Assembly: GCF_028561275.1 (NCBI RefSeq)
Contig: NZ_JAQQTF010000004.1
Location: forward strand, 310,001-374,000
Length of the DNA: 64,000 nt
From: Aureisphaera galaxeae
Lineage (GTDB): Bacteria > Bacteroidota > Bacteroidia > Flavobacteriales > Flavobacteriaceae
Direction: 5' to 3'
Position numbers and translations under genes: made by a program. The notes beneath the pieces are model-generated. The model saw nothing but the letters and a program-made list of their open reading frames with translations, was not told where the DNA came from and did no database searches. Position 1 is the stretch's first letter. Every line of letters begins with the position of its first letter. This document shows, piece after piece, positions 41,402 through 51,188 of the stretch.

Positions 41402-41953
41402 ATGCGCTATCTTTTTCTCTGTTTCGCCCTGTTGTTCTGCAATTTGTCATTTTCTCAGCATACGCCTCATTTTCTGGAACGGACTCAAAGCATACAACCT
41501 TCGGATACCTCTTTGGTGCAGCGGCACTACAAGAATGGAGTGATTAAGGAAGAGGGAAAAAACTTGGCCTACAAAATGCCCGAATACACCTATTTCAGGA
41601 AATATGGTCTTTATAAAACCTATTATAAAGATGGTATTTTGAAAAGTGAAGTCACCTACGACCGATTCGGAAATCCGCTTACCTCCATTTTTTATAATCG
41701 AGATGGGACCACTTGGTGGAAATCGAAAACCCTAGAAATCGATTTGGCCATTGAGGATCCTTCCCTGTATTTTTTGACCCGAACTCCGGTATCCGTCACA
41801 AAATGGGATAAAGAATTGAAGTATGGACAGGGAATAGCAGCCATGTTCATTAAGACAGAGGGGAAATTGGTAGATGGCCGAAAGGTAGGCGTCTGGAAGG
41901 TCTATGACGAATTAGGAAGATTGGAAGGAGAGGTAAACTATGATAACCGATAA
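41402..41953 (+). CDS. Exported MORN-variant (YwqK-like) repeat protein
   Basis: 183 residues with signal peptide (about 1-19). MORN-like repeats occur: HYKNGVIKEEGKN, LYKTYYKDGILKSEVTYDRFGNP and GVWKVYDELGRLEGEVNYD. These are found in many Bacteroidota proteins of unknown role, often annotated as toxin-antitoxin YwqK antitoxin; no toxin is adjacent. RdgB starts 12 bases downstream. Confidence 0.75.
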   Translation: MRYLFLCFALLFCNLSFSQHTPHFLERTQSIQPSDTSLVQRHYKNGVIKEEGKNLAYKMPEYTYFRKYGLYKTYYKDGILKSEVTYDRFGNPLTSIFYNRDGTTWWKSKTLEIDLAIEDPSLYFLTRTPVSVTKWDKELKYGQGIAAMFIKTEGKLVDGRKVGVWKVYDELGRLEGEVNYDNR

Positions 41954-41965
41954 ATACATAACACC

Positions 41966-42544
41966 TTGAAACTTGTATTCGCAACCCATAATCAGCATAA
42001 ATTTAGAGAAGTAAAGGCATTGATGCCTAGCCATATTGAATTGGTAAACCTTACCGATATTGGGTGTTTTGATGATATTCCGGAAACAGCCGAAACGATA
42101 GAGGGCAATGCCAAATTGAAGGCCGACTATGTACGCGATCATTATAGTCTACCTTGCTTTGCCGATGATACGGGATTGGAGGTGACTGCCCTCAATGGAG
42201 CTCCAGGTGTTTATAGTGCACGATATGCTGGTGCCGAAAAGAGCGCCGAAGCCAATATGGATTTACTACTGGAGAACCTAGAAGGGGCTCAGGATCGTTC
42301 GGCTCAATTTAAAACGGTAATTGCCCTTTCCATGCAAGGAAAGGAAGAACTGTTTCCCGGAATTTGCAAAGGAGAAATCATTCACGAGCGCAAAGGAGAT
42401 CAGGGATTTGGTTATGACCCCATATTTCTTCCCCAGGGATATGACAAAACCTTTGCGGAAATGGAACAAGAGGAAAAGGGGAAAATAAGCCATCGCGGTA
42501 GGGCCATTGCACTGCTTTTAGACTACCTAAATACTTCGGTATAG
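41966..42544 (+). CDS. rdgB: RdgB/HAM1 non-canonical purine NTP pyrophosphatase
   Basis: 192 residues starting at a TTG so that the N-terminus [17 protein letters not shown] has the conserved THNxxKxxE motif. [25 protein letters not shown] (about 67-91) and [20 protein letters not shown] (about 145-164), plus SHRGRAI near the end, are diagnostic. Hydrolyses dITP/XTP to keep them out of DNA. Confidence 0.96.
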   Translation: MKLVFATHNQHKFREVKALMPSHIELVNLTDIGCFDDIPETAETIEGNAKLKADYVRDHYSLPCFADDTGLEVTALNGAPGVYSARYAGAEKSAEANMDLLLENLEGAQDRSAQFKTVIALSMQGKEELFPGICKGEIIHERKGDQGFGYDPIFLPQGYDKTFAEMEQEEKGKISHRGRAIALLLDYLNTSV

Positions 42545-42699
42545 CCCCTAAAAAATATTTATCCGTATATTTTCAAAGAATTTTATTGAAGAAAACCCCT
42601 ACATTTTGTTTCAAGAACAAGAAATGTTCTGAAGGTGGAGTAAAGAACATTTGGATTTTTTTGTGAAGGGTTGGATTCGATAAAAGCTAACTAACCGCC

Positions 42700-44649
42700 A
42701 TGAAAAAATACTCTCTTTTAGTAGGGTTCCTTCTCCTATGGAACCTCGTGGGAGCACAGACCCCTCTGGACTCACTCCTAACCGTTTGGGAAGACACTGC
42801 TCGGCCCGATTCCGTTCGTATTTACGCTTATCGCGATTACATTTGGGACGGTTATCTGTATTCCAAACCCGACAGTGCTTTGGTCCTTTCAGATAGTTTG
42901 TATGAGTTTTCGATGGCCTCCGGGTATAAAAAAGGAATCGCATCTGTATTAAACATGCAGGGCTTTACACATTTTATGCAAGGGGACTACATTAAAGCCT
43001 TGTCGCATCATCAAAGGAGTTTGAAAATTAGAAAAGAAATTGGCGACAAGCGTGGGATAGCGAGCTCATTGAACAATATCGGACTCATTTATGTAGAACG
43101 TAATAATTATACCAAGGCGTTGAATCATTATATGCAAAGCCTTAAGATTAAGGAAGAAATAGGCGATAAGCGTGGTATTTCTGTTACACTGAATAATATT
43201 GGGAGCATCTATAACAATCAGGAGGCCTATGATAAGGCTTTGGATTGTTACAAGAGGAGTATGGCGATAAAAGAAGAGATTGGCGATCAACGAGGGATAG
43301 CCGTTTCCTTGGTGAACATAGGACAGATTTACTCCCAACAGGGCGATCAGACAAGTGCGCTCGATTATTACGGACGAGCCCTCGAAATGGCAGAAAGCAT
43401 GTCCGACAAGCGCTCCATGTCTCAGATCCTTGAAAATATGGGCGATGTAAAATATGAACAAGGCAATTTTAGTGATGCGCTGGATAATCATAAAAGAAGT
43501 TTAGCCCTTCGTGATGAGATTGGGGATAAAGATGGATCGGCCAGTTCGTTGAACAGTATTGGATTCACCTATTTTAAACAAAAACAATATCAAAGCGCCA
43601 CCACGTACTGTAAGCGGGGCTTGAAGCTAGCTCAAACCATTGGAGCCATTTGGGAACAGAAAGAAGGTTGCGAATGCCTTTTCAACATTAATAAAGCTAC
43701 CAACAATAGTGCAAAGGCCTTGGAGTACCACGAGCAAATGATTGCTTTAACAGATAGCCTTCAGAAGGAAGAAACCATTCAAGAACTGCAGCGGATCGAG
43801 TTCAATAGAAAAGTTAAGGAAGACAGCTTGTTGCAGGTGGAGAAAGCCATGAAACGAGAAATGGTGTTTCAGGAGGAGACGAATAGAAAAGATAGGAACA
43901 AGAACATTGCGATGGGCGTGGGGCTATTTTTCATTTTGCTTTCGGCAGGACTGTATAGTCGATGGCGCTATGTGAAGAAATCGAAGGCCGTTATTGAAGA
44001 GGAAAAAGACCGATCGGAAAACTTGTTGCTGAATATTTTACCTTCAGAAATTGCCGAAGAACTTAAAACCAAGGGAAGTGCTGATACTCGGGATTTTGAG
44101 AATGTATCCATCCTCTTTACCGACTTCGTAGGCTTTACGGAGGCTTCAGAAAAACTATCGGCCAAGGAACTGATCGAAGAAATAAATCACTGTTTTAAAA
44201 CTTTCGATATTCTTTGTGATAAATATGGTATCGAAAAAATAAAAACCATTGGCGATGCCTATATGGCGGCTGGGGGAATCCCTATACCTTCAGATGTTTC
44301 GGTAAAAAATACAGTGTTGGCGGCTTTAGAAATGCAAGCCTTTATGGCCCATCGTGTGTTAGAAAGAAAGGCGAAAAATGAAATCCCTTTCGAAATGCGC
44401 CTTGGGATTCATACAGGCCCTGTAGTAGCTGGTATTGTAGGAGTGAAGAAATTTCAATACGACATCTGGGGAGATACCGTAAATACCGCATCCCGAATGG
44501 AGAGTGGCGGAGATATTGGCAAAGTGAATATTTCTGAAGATACCTATCAGTGTATAAAAGACAACCCCGCTTTTGTTTTTGAAGCCCGTGGAGAAGTCGA
44601 GGTCAAAGGAAAAGGGGAGATGACCATGTACTTTGTTTCCTACGCCTAA
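42700..44649 (+). CDS. TPR-repeat adenylate/guanylate cyclase (class III)
   Basis: 649 residues. Signal-like N-terminus, then about six TPR units (about 80-320) each with a characteristic KRGIASSLNNIGLIY-type pattern, a coiled segment, a membrane helix (about 405-425) and a C-terminal class III cyclase domain (about 465-649). Metal-binding Asp residues are D475 (LFTDFVGFT) and D519 (IGDAYMAAGG), and WGDTVNTASRME is present. Sensor TPRs are outside or periplasmic and the cyclase inside. Likely makes cAMP; the signal is unknown. Confidence 0.92.
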   Translation: MKKYSLLVGFLLLWNLVGAQTPLDSLLTVWEDTARPDSVRIYAYRDYIWDGYLYSKPDSALVLSDSLYEFSMASGYKKGIASVLNMQGFTHFMQGDYIKALSHHQRSLKIRKEIGDKRGIASSLNNIGLIYVERNNYTKALNHYMQSLKIKEEIGDKRGISVTLNNIGSIYNNQEAYDKALDCYKRSMAIKEEIGDQRGIAVSLVNIGQIYSQQGDQTSALDYYGRALEMAESMSDKRSMSQILENMGDVKYEQGNFSDALDNHKRSLALRDEIGDKDGSASSLNSIGFTYFKQKQYQSATTYCKRGLKLAQTIGAIWEQKEGCECLFNINKATNNSAKALEYHEQMIALTDSLQKEETIQELQRIEFNRKVKEDSLLQVEKAMKREMVFQEETNRKDRNKNIAMGVGLFFILLSAGLYSRWRYVKKSKAVIEEEKDRSENLLLNILPSEIAEELKTKGSADTRDFENVSILFTDFVGFTEASEKLSAKELIEEINHCFKTFDILCDKYGIEKIKTIGDAYMAAGGIPIPSDVSVKNTVLAALEMQAFMAHRVLERKAKNEIPFEMRLGIHTGPVVAGIVGVKKFQYDIWGDTVNTASRMESGGDIGKVNISEDTYQCIKDNPAFVFEARGEVEVKGKGEMTMYFVSYA

Positions 44650-44664
44650 CCACCGATCATATTT

Positions 44665-45564
44665 ATGAGGGATACCATTCACCAACTTCCTAAAGCCGAT
44701 GTGCACAACCATTTTCATTTGGGAGGTACCATGCAACGCCTGAATACTCAGTACCCGCAAGCTAATATAACCGTTCCTGATGCCTTTAACGGTCTAGAAG
44801 GCATGATCGATTTCATTTACGGAACCTTAAATGAGGTGATGTGTACTACGGAAGATGTTGTATTCTTTATGGAAATGGCGTTGGAAAGTGCCATAGCGGA
44901 TAACGTCACCCTTTTAAGGGCCAGTGTGGATATTGGTTTAGCACGCTTTTTCGATCATTCTATCGACCGCGTACTTGCGGAAGTGGTTCGATTACAGGAA
45001 AAGTATAAAGACCAGATCGACTTTCGTCCCGATGTTGGAGTGAATAAGGACCTTGCATTGGAGAAGGTATATTCAGACGGGGTGCGATGTATTTCTAGCG
45101 GACTCTTTCATGGAGTGGATATTTACGGTAAAGAAAATGGCAAGGATTTAACCCCTTTTAATGAGTTGTTTCAGGAAGCCAGGAAGCATGAACTAAAAAC
45201 GAAGGTGCATATTGGTGAATTTTCGGATCATCAAACCATAGAAGAAACGATTTTACTATTGAGCCCGGATGAGATTCAGCACGGCATACGCGCGGTCGAT
45301 TCAGAAAAGACCATGGATCTCATTTTGGAGCATAAAATTCGGCTTAATATCTGTCCTCATAGTAATGTCGCTTTGGGCGCTACCAAAAGCCTGAAGGAGC
45401 ATCCTATGCGAACCTTGTTCGATCATGGGATTAACATTACCGTAAACACCGATGATCTCCTACTGTTCGATGCCACCCTTACCGATCAGTTTGTCGATTT
45501 GTTGAACGAGGGTGTTTTTTCTTTTGAAGAGGTGAATCGGATTCGGGAGAATGCGTTTGACTAA
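44665..45564 (+). CDS. Adenosine deaminase family protein
   Basis: 299 residues, slightly short for the family. Metal ligands H14/H16 in ADVHNHFHLGG, then HIGEFSDHQ (His/Glu), ICPHSNVALGA, and the DD pair in VNTDDLLLFDATLTDQF match ADA-type enzymes. It likely deaminates adenosine or an adenine derivative. It follows the cyclase by 15 bases, so both may act in adenine nucleotide turnover (inference from place). Precedes a large repeat patch. Confidence 0.87.
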   Translation: MRDTIHQLPKADVHNHFHLGGTMQRLNTQYPQANITVPDAFNGLEGMIDFIYGTLNEVMCTTEDVVFFMEMALESAIADNVTLLRASVDIGLARFFDHSIDRVLAEVVRLQEKYKDQIDFRPDVGVNKDLALEKVYSDGVRCISSGLFHGVDIYGKENGKDLTPFNELFQEARKHELKTKVHIGEFSDHQTIEETILLLSPDEIQHGIRAVDSEKTMDLILEHKIRLNICPHSNVALGATKSLKEHPMRTLFDHGINITVNTDDLLLFDATLTDQFVDLLNEGVFSFEEVNRIRENAFD

Positions 45565-45683
45565 TTAAGTTTTAAGTTTTAAGTTTTAGGTTTTAAGTGC
45601 TAAGTGCTAAGTTTTAAGTGCTAAGTGCTAAGTGCTAAGTGTTAAGTGCTAAGTTTTAAGTGCTAAGTGTTAAGTGCTAGGTT
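45565..45683. repeat. Seventeen-unit heptamer tandem array
   Basis: Exactly 119 bases divide into 17 units of seven matching YTARGTK: mainly TTAAGTT, CTAAGTG and TTAAGTG. It begins directly after the adenosine deaminase stop and runs to 45683. The reverse-complement style words recur at 54880-54935. There is no coding potential and no spacer pattern, so it is a microsatellite rather than CRISPR. Confidence 0.85.
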
Positions 45684-45721
45684 GATCGGTTTCAAAGTTC
45701 TGGATTCAAAGTTGACATACT

Positions 45722-45766
45722 GGACTCCGAGTGGGCCGACAGAAAGGAGGGTTGTATCGAGGAGTC
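45722..45766 (+). repeat. 45-bp dispersed intergenic repeat
   Basis: GGACTCCGAGTG (12 bases), a 20-base middle, and GTATCGAGGAGTC (13 bases). The ends contain inverted GACTCC/GGAGTC, so a hairpin is possible. Copies of the same 45-bp length are at 59173-59217 and 59303-59347. Confidence 0.85.
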
Positions 45767-45864
45767 AATTTACTCAACCGTTAAACGCCTCAAGAACTCA
45801 ATAGTAAAGACATCAATAAATCAACCCAAAACAACGCAACAAATCAACTCTAAACTAAAAAACC

Positions 45865-45872
45865 TATCTTTG
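45865..45872 (+). promoter_or_regulatory. -7 element of the DEAD-box helicase promoter
   Basis: TATCTTTG matches TAnnTTTG exactly and leaves a leader of about 90 bases before ATG 45970, an interval that has no gene. Cold-shock or autoregulatory leader elements could lie there but none is recognisable. Confidence 0.6.
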
Positions 45873-45969
45873 CCCGCAAATTCCTCAGGGTGAGGAAGTG
45901 TTGAAGCGGGGCATTTGGGTTTAATTGTCGTCTACCTCCAATCAACACACTAACAATTAAACACAGTAA

Positions 45970-47766
45970 ATGTCTGCATTTCAGCAATTGGGCTTGCAAG
46001 AGAACCTTCTGCAAGCCATTTCGGATATGGGCTTTGAGACCCCTTCCGAAGTTCAGGAAAAAACCATTCCCATTTTATTAGATCAGGAAACCGATATCGT
46101 TTCCTTAGCGCAAACCGGAACCGGAAAAACAGCCGCTTTCGGATTCCCCATGCTTCAAAAAATCAATCCCGAGAGTAGAACCACACAAGGTCTTATCCTT
46201 TCGCCTACACGGGAACTTTGTCTTCAGATTACGTCGGAATTGAAGAACTATGGTAAGTACGTTCAAGGATTGAATGTCGTGGCCGTTTATGGAGGGGCAA
46301 GCATTACGGATCAGGCTTCAAAAATTAAGAAAGGAGCACAGATCATTGTGGCTACACCAGGAAGGATGAAGGATATGATCGGTCGACGTATGATCGATAT
46401 TTCAAAAATTGAATACTGCGTACTCGACGAAGCGGATGAGATGCTAAATATGGGATTCTATGAGGATATAACCGACATTCTTTCGCATTCTCCAGAAGAT
46501 AAAAGCACTTGGCTATTTAGTGCCACCATGCCAAAAGAAGTGGCAGTGATTGCCAAGAAGTTCATGCATAAACCTATCGAAATCACGGTAGGAACTAGGA
46601 ATACAGGATCGGCAAACGTTTCCCACGAATACTATTTAGTAAATGCACGGGATCGTTATCAGGCATTGAAACGTTTAGCAGATATCAATCCCGAGATTTT
46701 CTCCGTGGTGTTCTGTAGAACCAAGCGCGATACCCAAAAAGTGGCCGAAATGTTGATCGAAGATGGCTATAGTGCTGCGGCTTTGCATGGGGATTTGAGT
46801 CAGAACCAACGGGATTTGGTGATGAAATCCTTCCGTACTCGCCAGATACGCATGTTGGTGGCGACCGATGTGGCTGCTCGTGGAATTGATGTAGATGATA
46901 TTACCCACGTAATCAACTATCAGTTGCCCGATGAAATAGAAACCTATACCCACCGAAGTGGAAGAACAGGACGTGCCGGTAAGACAGGGATTTCTATGGT
47001 GATCGTTTCCAAAAGTGAGCAACGAAAGATCAAACGCATTGAGAAGATCATAAATAAGGAATTCGTAAAGAAAGATGTTCCTAACGGAATGGAAATTTGC
47101 GAAATCCAATTGTTCCACTTGGCCAATAAGGTGAAGAATACCGATGTAAACCATGAAATCGATGTGTATTTGCCGAAGATTAGTGAGGTATTGGAAGAAT
47201 TCACCAAGGAAGAATTGATAAGGAAGGTATTTTCGGTAGAGTTCTCTCGTTTTTACAATTACTATCGTAAAGCCAAGGACCTTAATGTTGCTGAGGGTAG
47301 TGGAGGCAGTGGAGCCGATAGATCTCCTAAGGACAGTGCGCGTTACTTCATCAATTTAGGTAGAAAGGATGGTTTGGAATGGATGGATTTGAAAGATCTT
47401 ATCCGTGAGATTACGCAATTAGGAAAGGACGATGTATTCCATGTGGATACCATGAACAGTTTCTCCTTTTTCAATACGGAAACTGCGCATATTGACAAGG
47501 TAATGGAAGCCTTTAAAGATGTTCAGTTCAATAACCGAAAGATCGATATCGAGATTTCTACCAAAGGCAGAAGCGGAGGACGAGGAAGAAAGAAAGAAGG
47601 TCGTGGAAAAGGCTTTAAGGGCAAAGGAAAAAGAGGCGATGATCGCGGTGGAAAGTTCCGTGGAAAAGGAGGTGATGACCGTGGCGGAAAATTTAAAGGG
47701 AAGAGTCGTAGAAAGAACGATCGCCCAAAAGAAAAGGGAACAGGAGGAAGAAGGCGTAGAAGATAA
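45970..47766 (+). CDS. DEAD-box RNA helicase with DbpA-type RNA-binding domain
   Basis: 598 residues. Motifs: Q-motif region near 25, AQTGTGKT (about 48-55), PTRELCLQ, DEADEM (about 153-158), FSATMPKE, HRSGRTGRAG (about 323-332). Then a linker, a DbpA C-terminal RRM-like region (about 450-525) and a strongly basic GR/GK-rich tail (residues 530-598) with RGG-like repeats. Similar to DeaD/CsdA ribosome-assembly and cold-shock helicases. A 20-bp tandem duplication overlaps its stop codon. Confidence 0.93.
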   Translation: MSAFQQLGLQENLLQAISDMGFETPSEVQEKTIPILLDQETDIVSLAQTGTGKTAAFGFPMLQKINPESRTTQGLILSPTRELCLQITSELKNYGKYVQGLNVVAVYGGASITDQASKIKKGAQIIVATPGRMKDMIGRRMIDISKIEYCVLDEADEMLNMGFYEDITDILSHSPEDKSTWLFSATMPKEVAVIAKKFMHKPIEITVGTRNTGSANVSHEYYLVNARDRYQALKRLADINPEIFSVVFCRTKRDTQKVAEMLIEDGYSAAALHGDLSQNQRDLVMKSFRTRQIRMLVATDVAARGIDVDDITHVINYQLPDEIETYTHRSGRTGRAGKTGISMVIVSKSEQRKIKRIEKIINKEFVKKDVPNGMEICEIQLFHLANKVKNTDVNHEIDVYLPKISEVLEEFTKEELIRKVFSVEFSRFYNYYRKAKDLNVAEGSGGSGADRSPKDSARYFINLGRKDGLEWMDLKDLIREITQLGKDDVFHVDTMNSFSFFNTETAHIDKVMEAFKDVQFNNRKIDIEISTKGRSGGRGRKKEGRGKGFKGKGKRGDDRGGKFRGKGGDDRGGKFKGKSRRKNDRPKEKGTGGRRRRR

Positions 47767-47795
47767 TTTGACTTAGTAGAAGATAATTTGACTTA
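47756..47795 (+). repeat. 20-bp perfect tandem duplication at the helicase 3' end
   Basis: GTAGAAGATAATTTGACTTA occurs twice back to back (47756-47775 and 47776-47795). The helicase stop TAA (47764-47766) lies in the first copy. Confidence 0.9.
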
Positions 47796-47812
47796 ATTGC
47801 ATGAATTAAGCC

Positions 47813-50278
47813 CTATTTCTTTATAAGTCTTTTAACTTCAAACTCCCCTGAGGCATTTTTTATTTTCAAGAAATACATACCGCTTGGGTATTTTGAAATA
47901 TTTAATGAGTTTTTGTTTTCAAGTTTTAAGATTTCTTGACCAATGTTATTCATTAATTCGATGGATAAGATAGTGTCTTTAGAGTCAATATTAACTATTG
48001 TACTGGCAGGATTAGGATAAAGATTGAAAATGCCTATTTTGTTCTGATTCACCGACAAATTTCCGGAGTTCTCGCTAATTTTTAGTCTATATGCATCGGC
48101 TGCTATTATATCTATTTCGTCATTTCCAGTCAGGTCCAAGCCTCCTAAAAAAACACCTACACCTCCTCCTAAATTATCAATAAGAACACCTCTAAGCTCG
48201 AACGTGCCGACCCCATCTGTGTTTTCTGACCAAACGATTCCGCCAGGCCCACTATGAACTAAATCTAAGTCGCCATCACTATCAATATCCACTGCTATAG
48301 GTATATGATGGACATTGACTAAGTCATGTACAATATGAATTTCACCAAACGAACCGTCTTCGAGCCTTTCGAACCATCCAACTTCATCACCGTCGAATGT
48401 ACCGTAGATCAAATCGGAAAAACCATCTCCATTTATATCCCCTAGGCTTAAATTTAGATCTCCATAATCAGACTCAGAAGTTAATTGATTTCTAGATCCA
48501 AAGTTCCCATTACCATCCAAATTATAGTAAGCATCTATCAAACCTCCTGCTAATGAAACTACGGTATCGAGATCGCCGTCTTCATCGATATCAAGAATAT
48601 GTAAATTACCAAAACTGGATGTGTCAACTTCAGCTATTAATCTTTTTGGTCCAATAGCTCCACTTCCATCAATATTTTCAAACCAAAACACTTCATTAAT
48701 AATATTGCGATAAATGAAGTCTAAGTTGCCATCTCCATTCAAATCTTCCATAAGGAAATCTTCGATATTGAATTCGGTATCGATTAGAATTTGCGGAAGG
48801 CCAAAATTACCATGACCATTTAGATTTTCGAGCCAAATAGTTTCTTGTTGGAAATTGCTGAAAGTGACAATATCCGGATCACCATCATGGTCAAAATCTA
48901 GGGTATAAACGTGCGTGGGGTTACCCACATAATTGTTGATAATGTGTTGGGTTTGAAAATTGAAAGCTCCATTTTGATTAGGATACCAGGCAATTTCGTT
49001 ATCGAGAAATGAAGATGCGACTATATCCATTTCACCATCTCCATTGAGGTCAGCAAAATCGACAGAAGAAAAAACATCTCCATTTTTTAAGATACTAATA
49101 GGGAGTCCAAAATCTCCATTACCATCTCTGTTTCTATACCATACTATTTTGTCGTCTTGGGATGATGCAGAAGCGACATCTAAGTCTCCATCGTTGTCAA
49201 TATCTCCAACTGCAATCATTCGAGTGTCGTTGGCTACATTGGTAATTATGTTTTGCGGCCCAAAAATACCATCGCCTAAGTTCTCATACCATGCTATTTT
49301 ATCATCTATGTAAGAAGATGCTACAATATCTAATTTTGAGTCACCATTGAAGTCCCCAACAGAACAAAATGTTGTTTGAATTGATAATTCGCTAATAGTA
49401 AGTTCATCTCCAAAATTTCCATTTCCATCTAAATTTTCTATCCAAGATACATTATTGTTATAGGTGTAGGCAATATCTAAATCACCGTCATCATCTAAAT
49501 CAGCTAGGCATGCAGAAGAAAACCCATCTGAACTGTAAGAGTCCAATACTTGTGCTTCCCCAAAATTACCATTACCGTCAATGTTCGCGATCCAATATAA
49601 TTTTCCTAAATTGAAATCTCTTGTATACACGACATCCAAATCACCATCTCCGTCTATATCTCCAGTGGAAATTGTACCAGCGCGCGAGTCGTTGAGGATT
49701 ACATTTGCTGGCCCAAATGTTCCATTGCCATCTAGGTTTTCATACCAAATTAAATTTCCGAAATTACTATTGACACCAATAATTATATCAATATCGGTAT
49801 CCCCATCAAGATCTTCCGCATGTATTACTGTTGCACCTCTAATATCGGTTGAAATGACATTTTCAGTACCGAAGTTACCTTGTCCGTCCAAATTTTCATG
49901 CCATGCGATTTTAAAATCATCAAACAACCCACCACCACAGTGTATTATGTCTAGGTGTCCATCTCCATTTAAATCTGCCGCATGCGATGCATTTTGAAGA
50001 AATGTATCTTCGGCCGCAGTTAGTGCATTACTGAAATTTCCAGTGCCATTTTTATTACGAAACCAAACTACCTTAATAGAATTACCCCTGCCTAATGCAT
50101 CCAAATCTCCATCCGAATCTAGATCAAATAGTTTTACCTGATTTACTCCATTGGTTGAATAAAGATCATCTACGATTGCATATTGATTAAACCCTACTTG
50201 AGCAGTTATGTTTGAGAATATGAGTGATAGAATTAAAAAAAGCAAAAAGCGAAGATGTTCGTGCTTAATGAAAATCAT
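47813..50278 (-). CDS. FG-GAP/VCBS-repeat protein secreted by type IX system
   Basis: 821 residues. Signal peptide (about 1-27). About fourteen FG-GAP/VCBS-type units with Asp-rich metal loops such as DLDSDGDLDALG, DIDGDGDLDVVY and DLNGDGNLDFIY recur across residues 45-735. The last about 70 residues, from FNLYPNPASTIVNIDSKD to FEVKRLIKK, are a type-A type IX secretion C-terminal sorting domain. Probably a cell-surface, calcium-binding propeller protein for adhesion. Convergent with the helicase. Confidence 0.92.
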   Translation of the reverse strand: MIFIKHEHLRFLLFLILSLIFSNITAQVGFNQYAIVDDLYSTNGVNQVKLFDLDSDGDLDALGRGNSIKVVWFRNKNGTGNFSNALTAAEDTFLQNASHAADLNGDGHLDIIHCGGGLFDDFKIAWHENLDGQGNFGTENVISTDIRGATVIHAEDLDGDTDIDIIIGVNSNFGNLIWYENLDGNGTFGPANVILNDSRAGTISTGDIDGDGDLDVVYTRDFNLGKLYWIANIDGNGNFGEAQVLDSYSSDGFSSACLADLDDDGDLDIAYTYNNNVSWIENLDGNGNFGDELTISELSIQTTFCSVGDFNGDSKLDIVASSYIDDKIAWYENLGDGIFGPQNIITNVANDTRMIAVGDIDNDGDLDVASASSQDDKIVWYRNRDGNGDFGLPISILKNGDVFSSVDFADLNGDGEMDIVASSFLDNEIAWYPNQNGAFNFQTQHIINNYVGNPTHVYTLDFDHDGDPDIVTFSNFQQETIWLENLNGHGNFGLPQILIDTEFNIEDFLMEDLNGDGNLDFIYRNIINEVFWFENIDGSGAIGPKRLIAEVDTSSFGNLHILDIDEDGDLDTVVSLAGGLIDAYYNLDGNGNFGSRNQLTSESDYGDLNLSLGDINGDGFSDLIYGTFDGDEVGWFERLEDGSFGEIHIVHDLVNVHHIPIAVDIDSDGDLDLVHSGPGGIVWSENTDGVGTFELRGVLIDNLGGGVGVFLGGLDLTGNDEIDIIAADAYRLKISENSGNLSVNQNKIGIFNLYPNPASTIVNIDSKDTILSIELMNNIGQEILKLENKNSLNISKYPSGMYFLKIKNASGEFEVKRLIKK

Positions 50279-50411
50279 GCTAGAAAGTTTATATTCGAAG
50301 TTACTTAATTCTGCCTTATTCTTTCGTTTCTAAAGACAAAATTTCGTGCTTAACGAAACTTTGGCAAGGATTTCGCGTCTAAATGATTACTTTTAAGCCC
50401 AATTAGTCGCT

Positions 50412-51185
50412 ATGAAGAAAGCATTTTACCTACTATTGTTGGCATTGCTACCCATGACCGTTTTGGCCCAAGACGGAGACGTTATCAATGGAGTGGTATT
50501 AAATGATGCCACAGATGCTGCTTTGGAGAACGTGAACATCGTAAACCTGAATCAGGTAATCGGGACGACTTCCGATAAAGATGGGAAGTTTGCCTTACGA
50601 GCCGCTGTAAACGATACCCTTTATTTTTCATATCTAGGTTTTAAATCCATTCGGGTTCGTGTAACCAATGACTGGATGAAGTTTGGTGAGGTAAAGGTGA
50701 AAATGACTGAGTTGGGTATCGCTTTAGAAGAGGTAGTAGTGCGTCCGGTAGAGCTTACGGGTTATGTTGAAGTAGATGCGAAGTTGATTCCTATTTACGA
50801 CGACTATCGTTACCGTATTGCTGGATTGGGAGGCGGTTATGAAGGAGGCCAGTCGCAACCTGGAGCCGTTTCTAAAGTATTGAGTTCTATATTTAACCCT
50901 GCGGATTTCCTCTACAATGTCTTTGGCAAACGACCGAAACAGATGCGGAAACTCCGGAAGATGAAGGAAGACGACCATATTCGGAATATACTGCAGTCCA
51001 AATTCGATAGGGAAACCCTCATGGCGGTCCTTCAATTGGAAGAAAATGATATCGATGAGATCCTGAGCAATTGCAACTATTCCAAAGGCTTTATACAGAC
51101 GGCCAATGACCTTCAGATATTGGACGCCATTAGCGACTGCTACGAGCAGTATCGCGTTCTTGCACGGGACAAGGGTAAAGGATAA
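50412..51185 (+). CDS. Exported CarboxypepD_reg-like domain protein
   Basis: 257 residues. Signal peptide (about 1-19, ending VLAQ), then the carboxypeptidase regulatory-like beta-sandwich (about 24-110): VINGVVLNDATDAALENVNIVNLNQVIGTTSDKDGKFALRA and LYFSYLGFKSIRV. The C-terminal half is helical with a basic stretch KRPKQMRKLRKMKEDDH and no recognised domain. Such proteins are outer-membrane or periplasmic. Next gene begins three bases later. Confidence 0.82.
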   Translation: MKKAFYLLLLALLPMTVLAQDGDVINGVVLNDATDAALENVNIVNLNQVIGTTSDKDGKFALRAAVNDTLYFSYLGFKSIRVRVTNDWMKFGEVKVKMTELGIALEEVVVRPVELTGYVEVDAKLIPIYDDYRYRIAGLGGGYEGGQSQPGAVSKVLSSIFNPADFLYNVFGKRPKQMRKLRKMKEDDHIRNILQSKFDRETLMAVLQLEENDIDEILSNCNYSKGFIQTANDLQILDAISDCYEQYRVLARDKGKG

Positions 51186-51188
51186 TCC

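Noticed and set aside
41402-41953. Toxin-antitoxin system (YwqK antitoxin)
   Set aside because: The MORN-variant protein has a signal peptide and no toxin gene is adjacent; the label is only a family name.
45565-45683. CRISPR array
   Set aside because: Units are seven bases long with no unique spacers and no cas genes nearby; it is a simple tandem repeat.
47813-50278. Minus-strand Asp-rich repeats as a DNA-level repeat array or CRISPR
   Set aside because: The repeats are protein-level FG-GAP units inside one long open frame ending in a type IX sorting domain.
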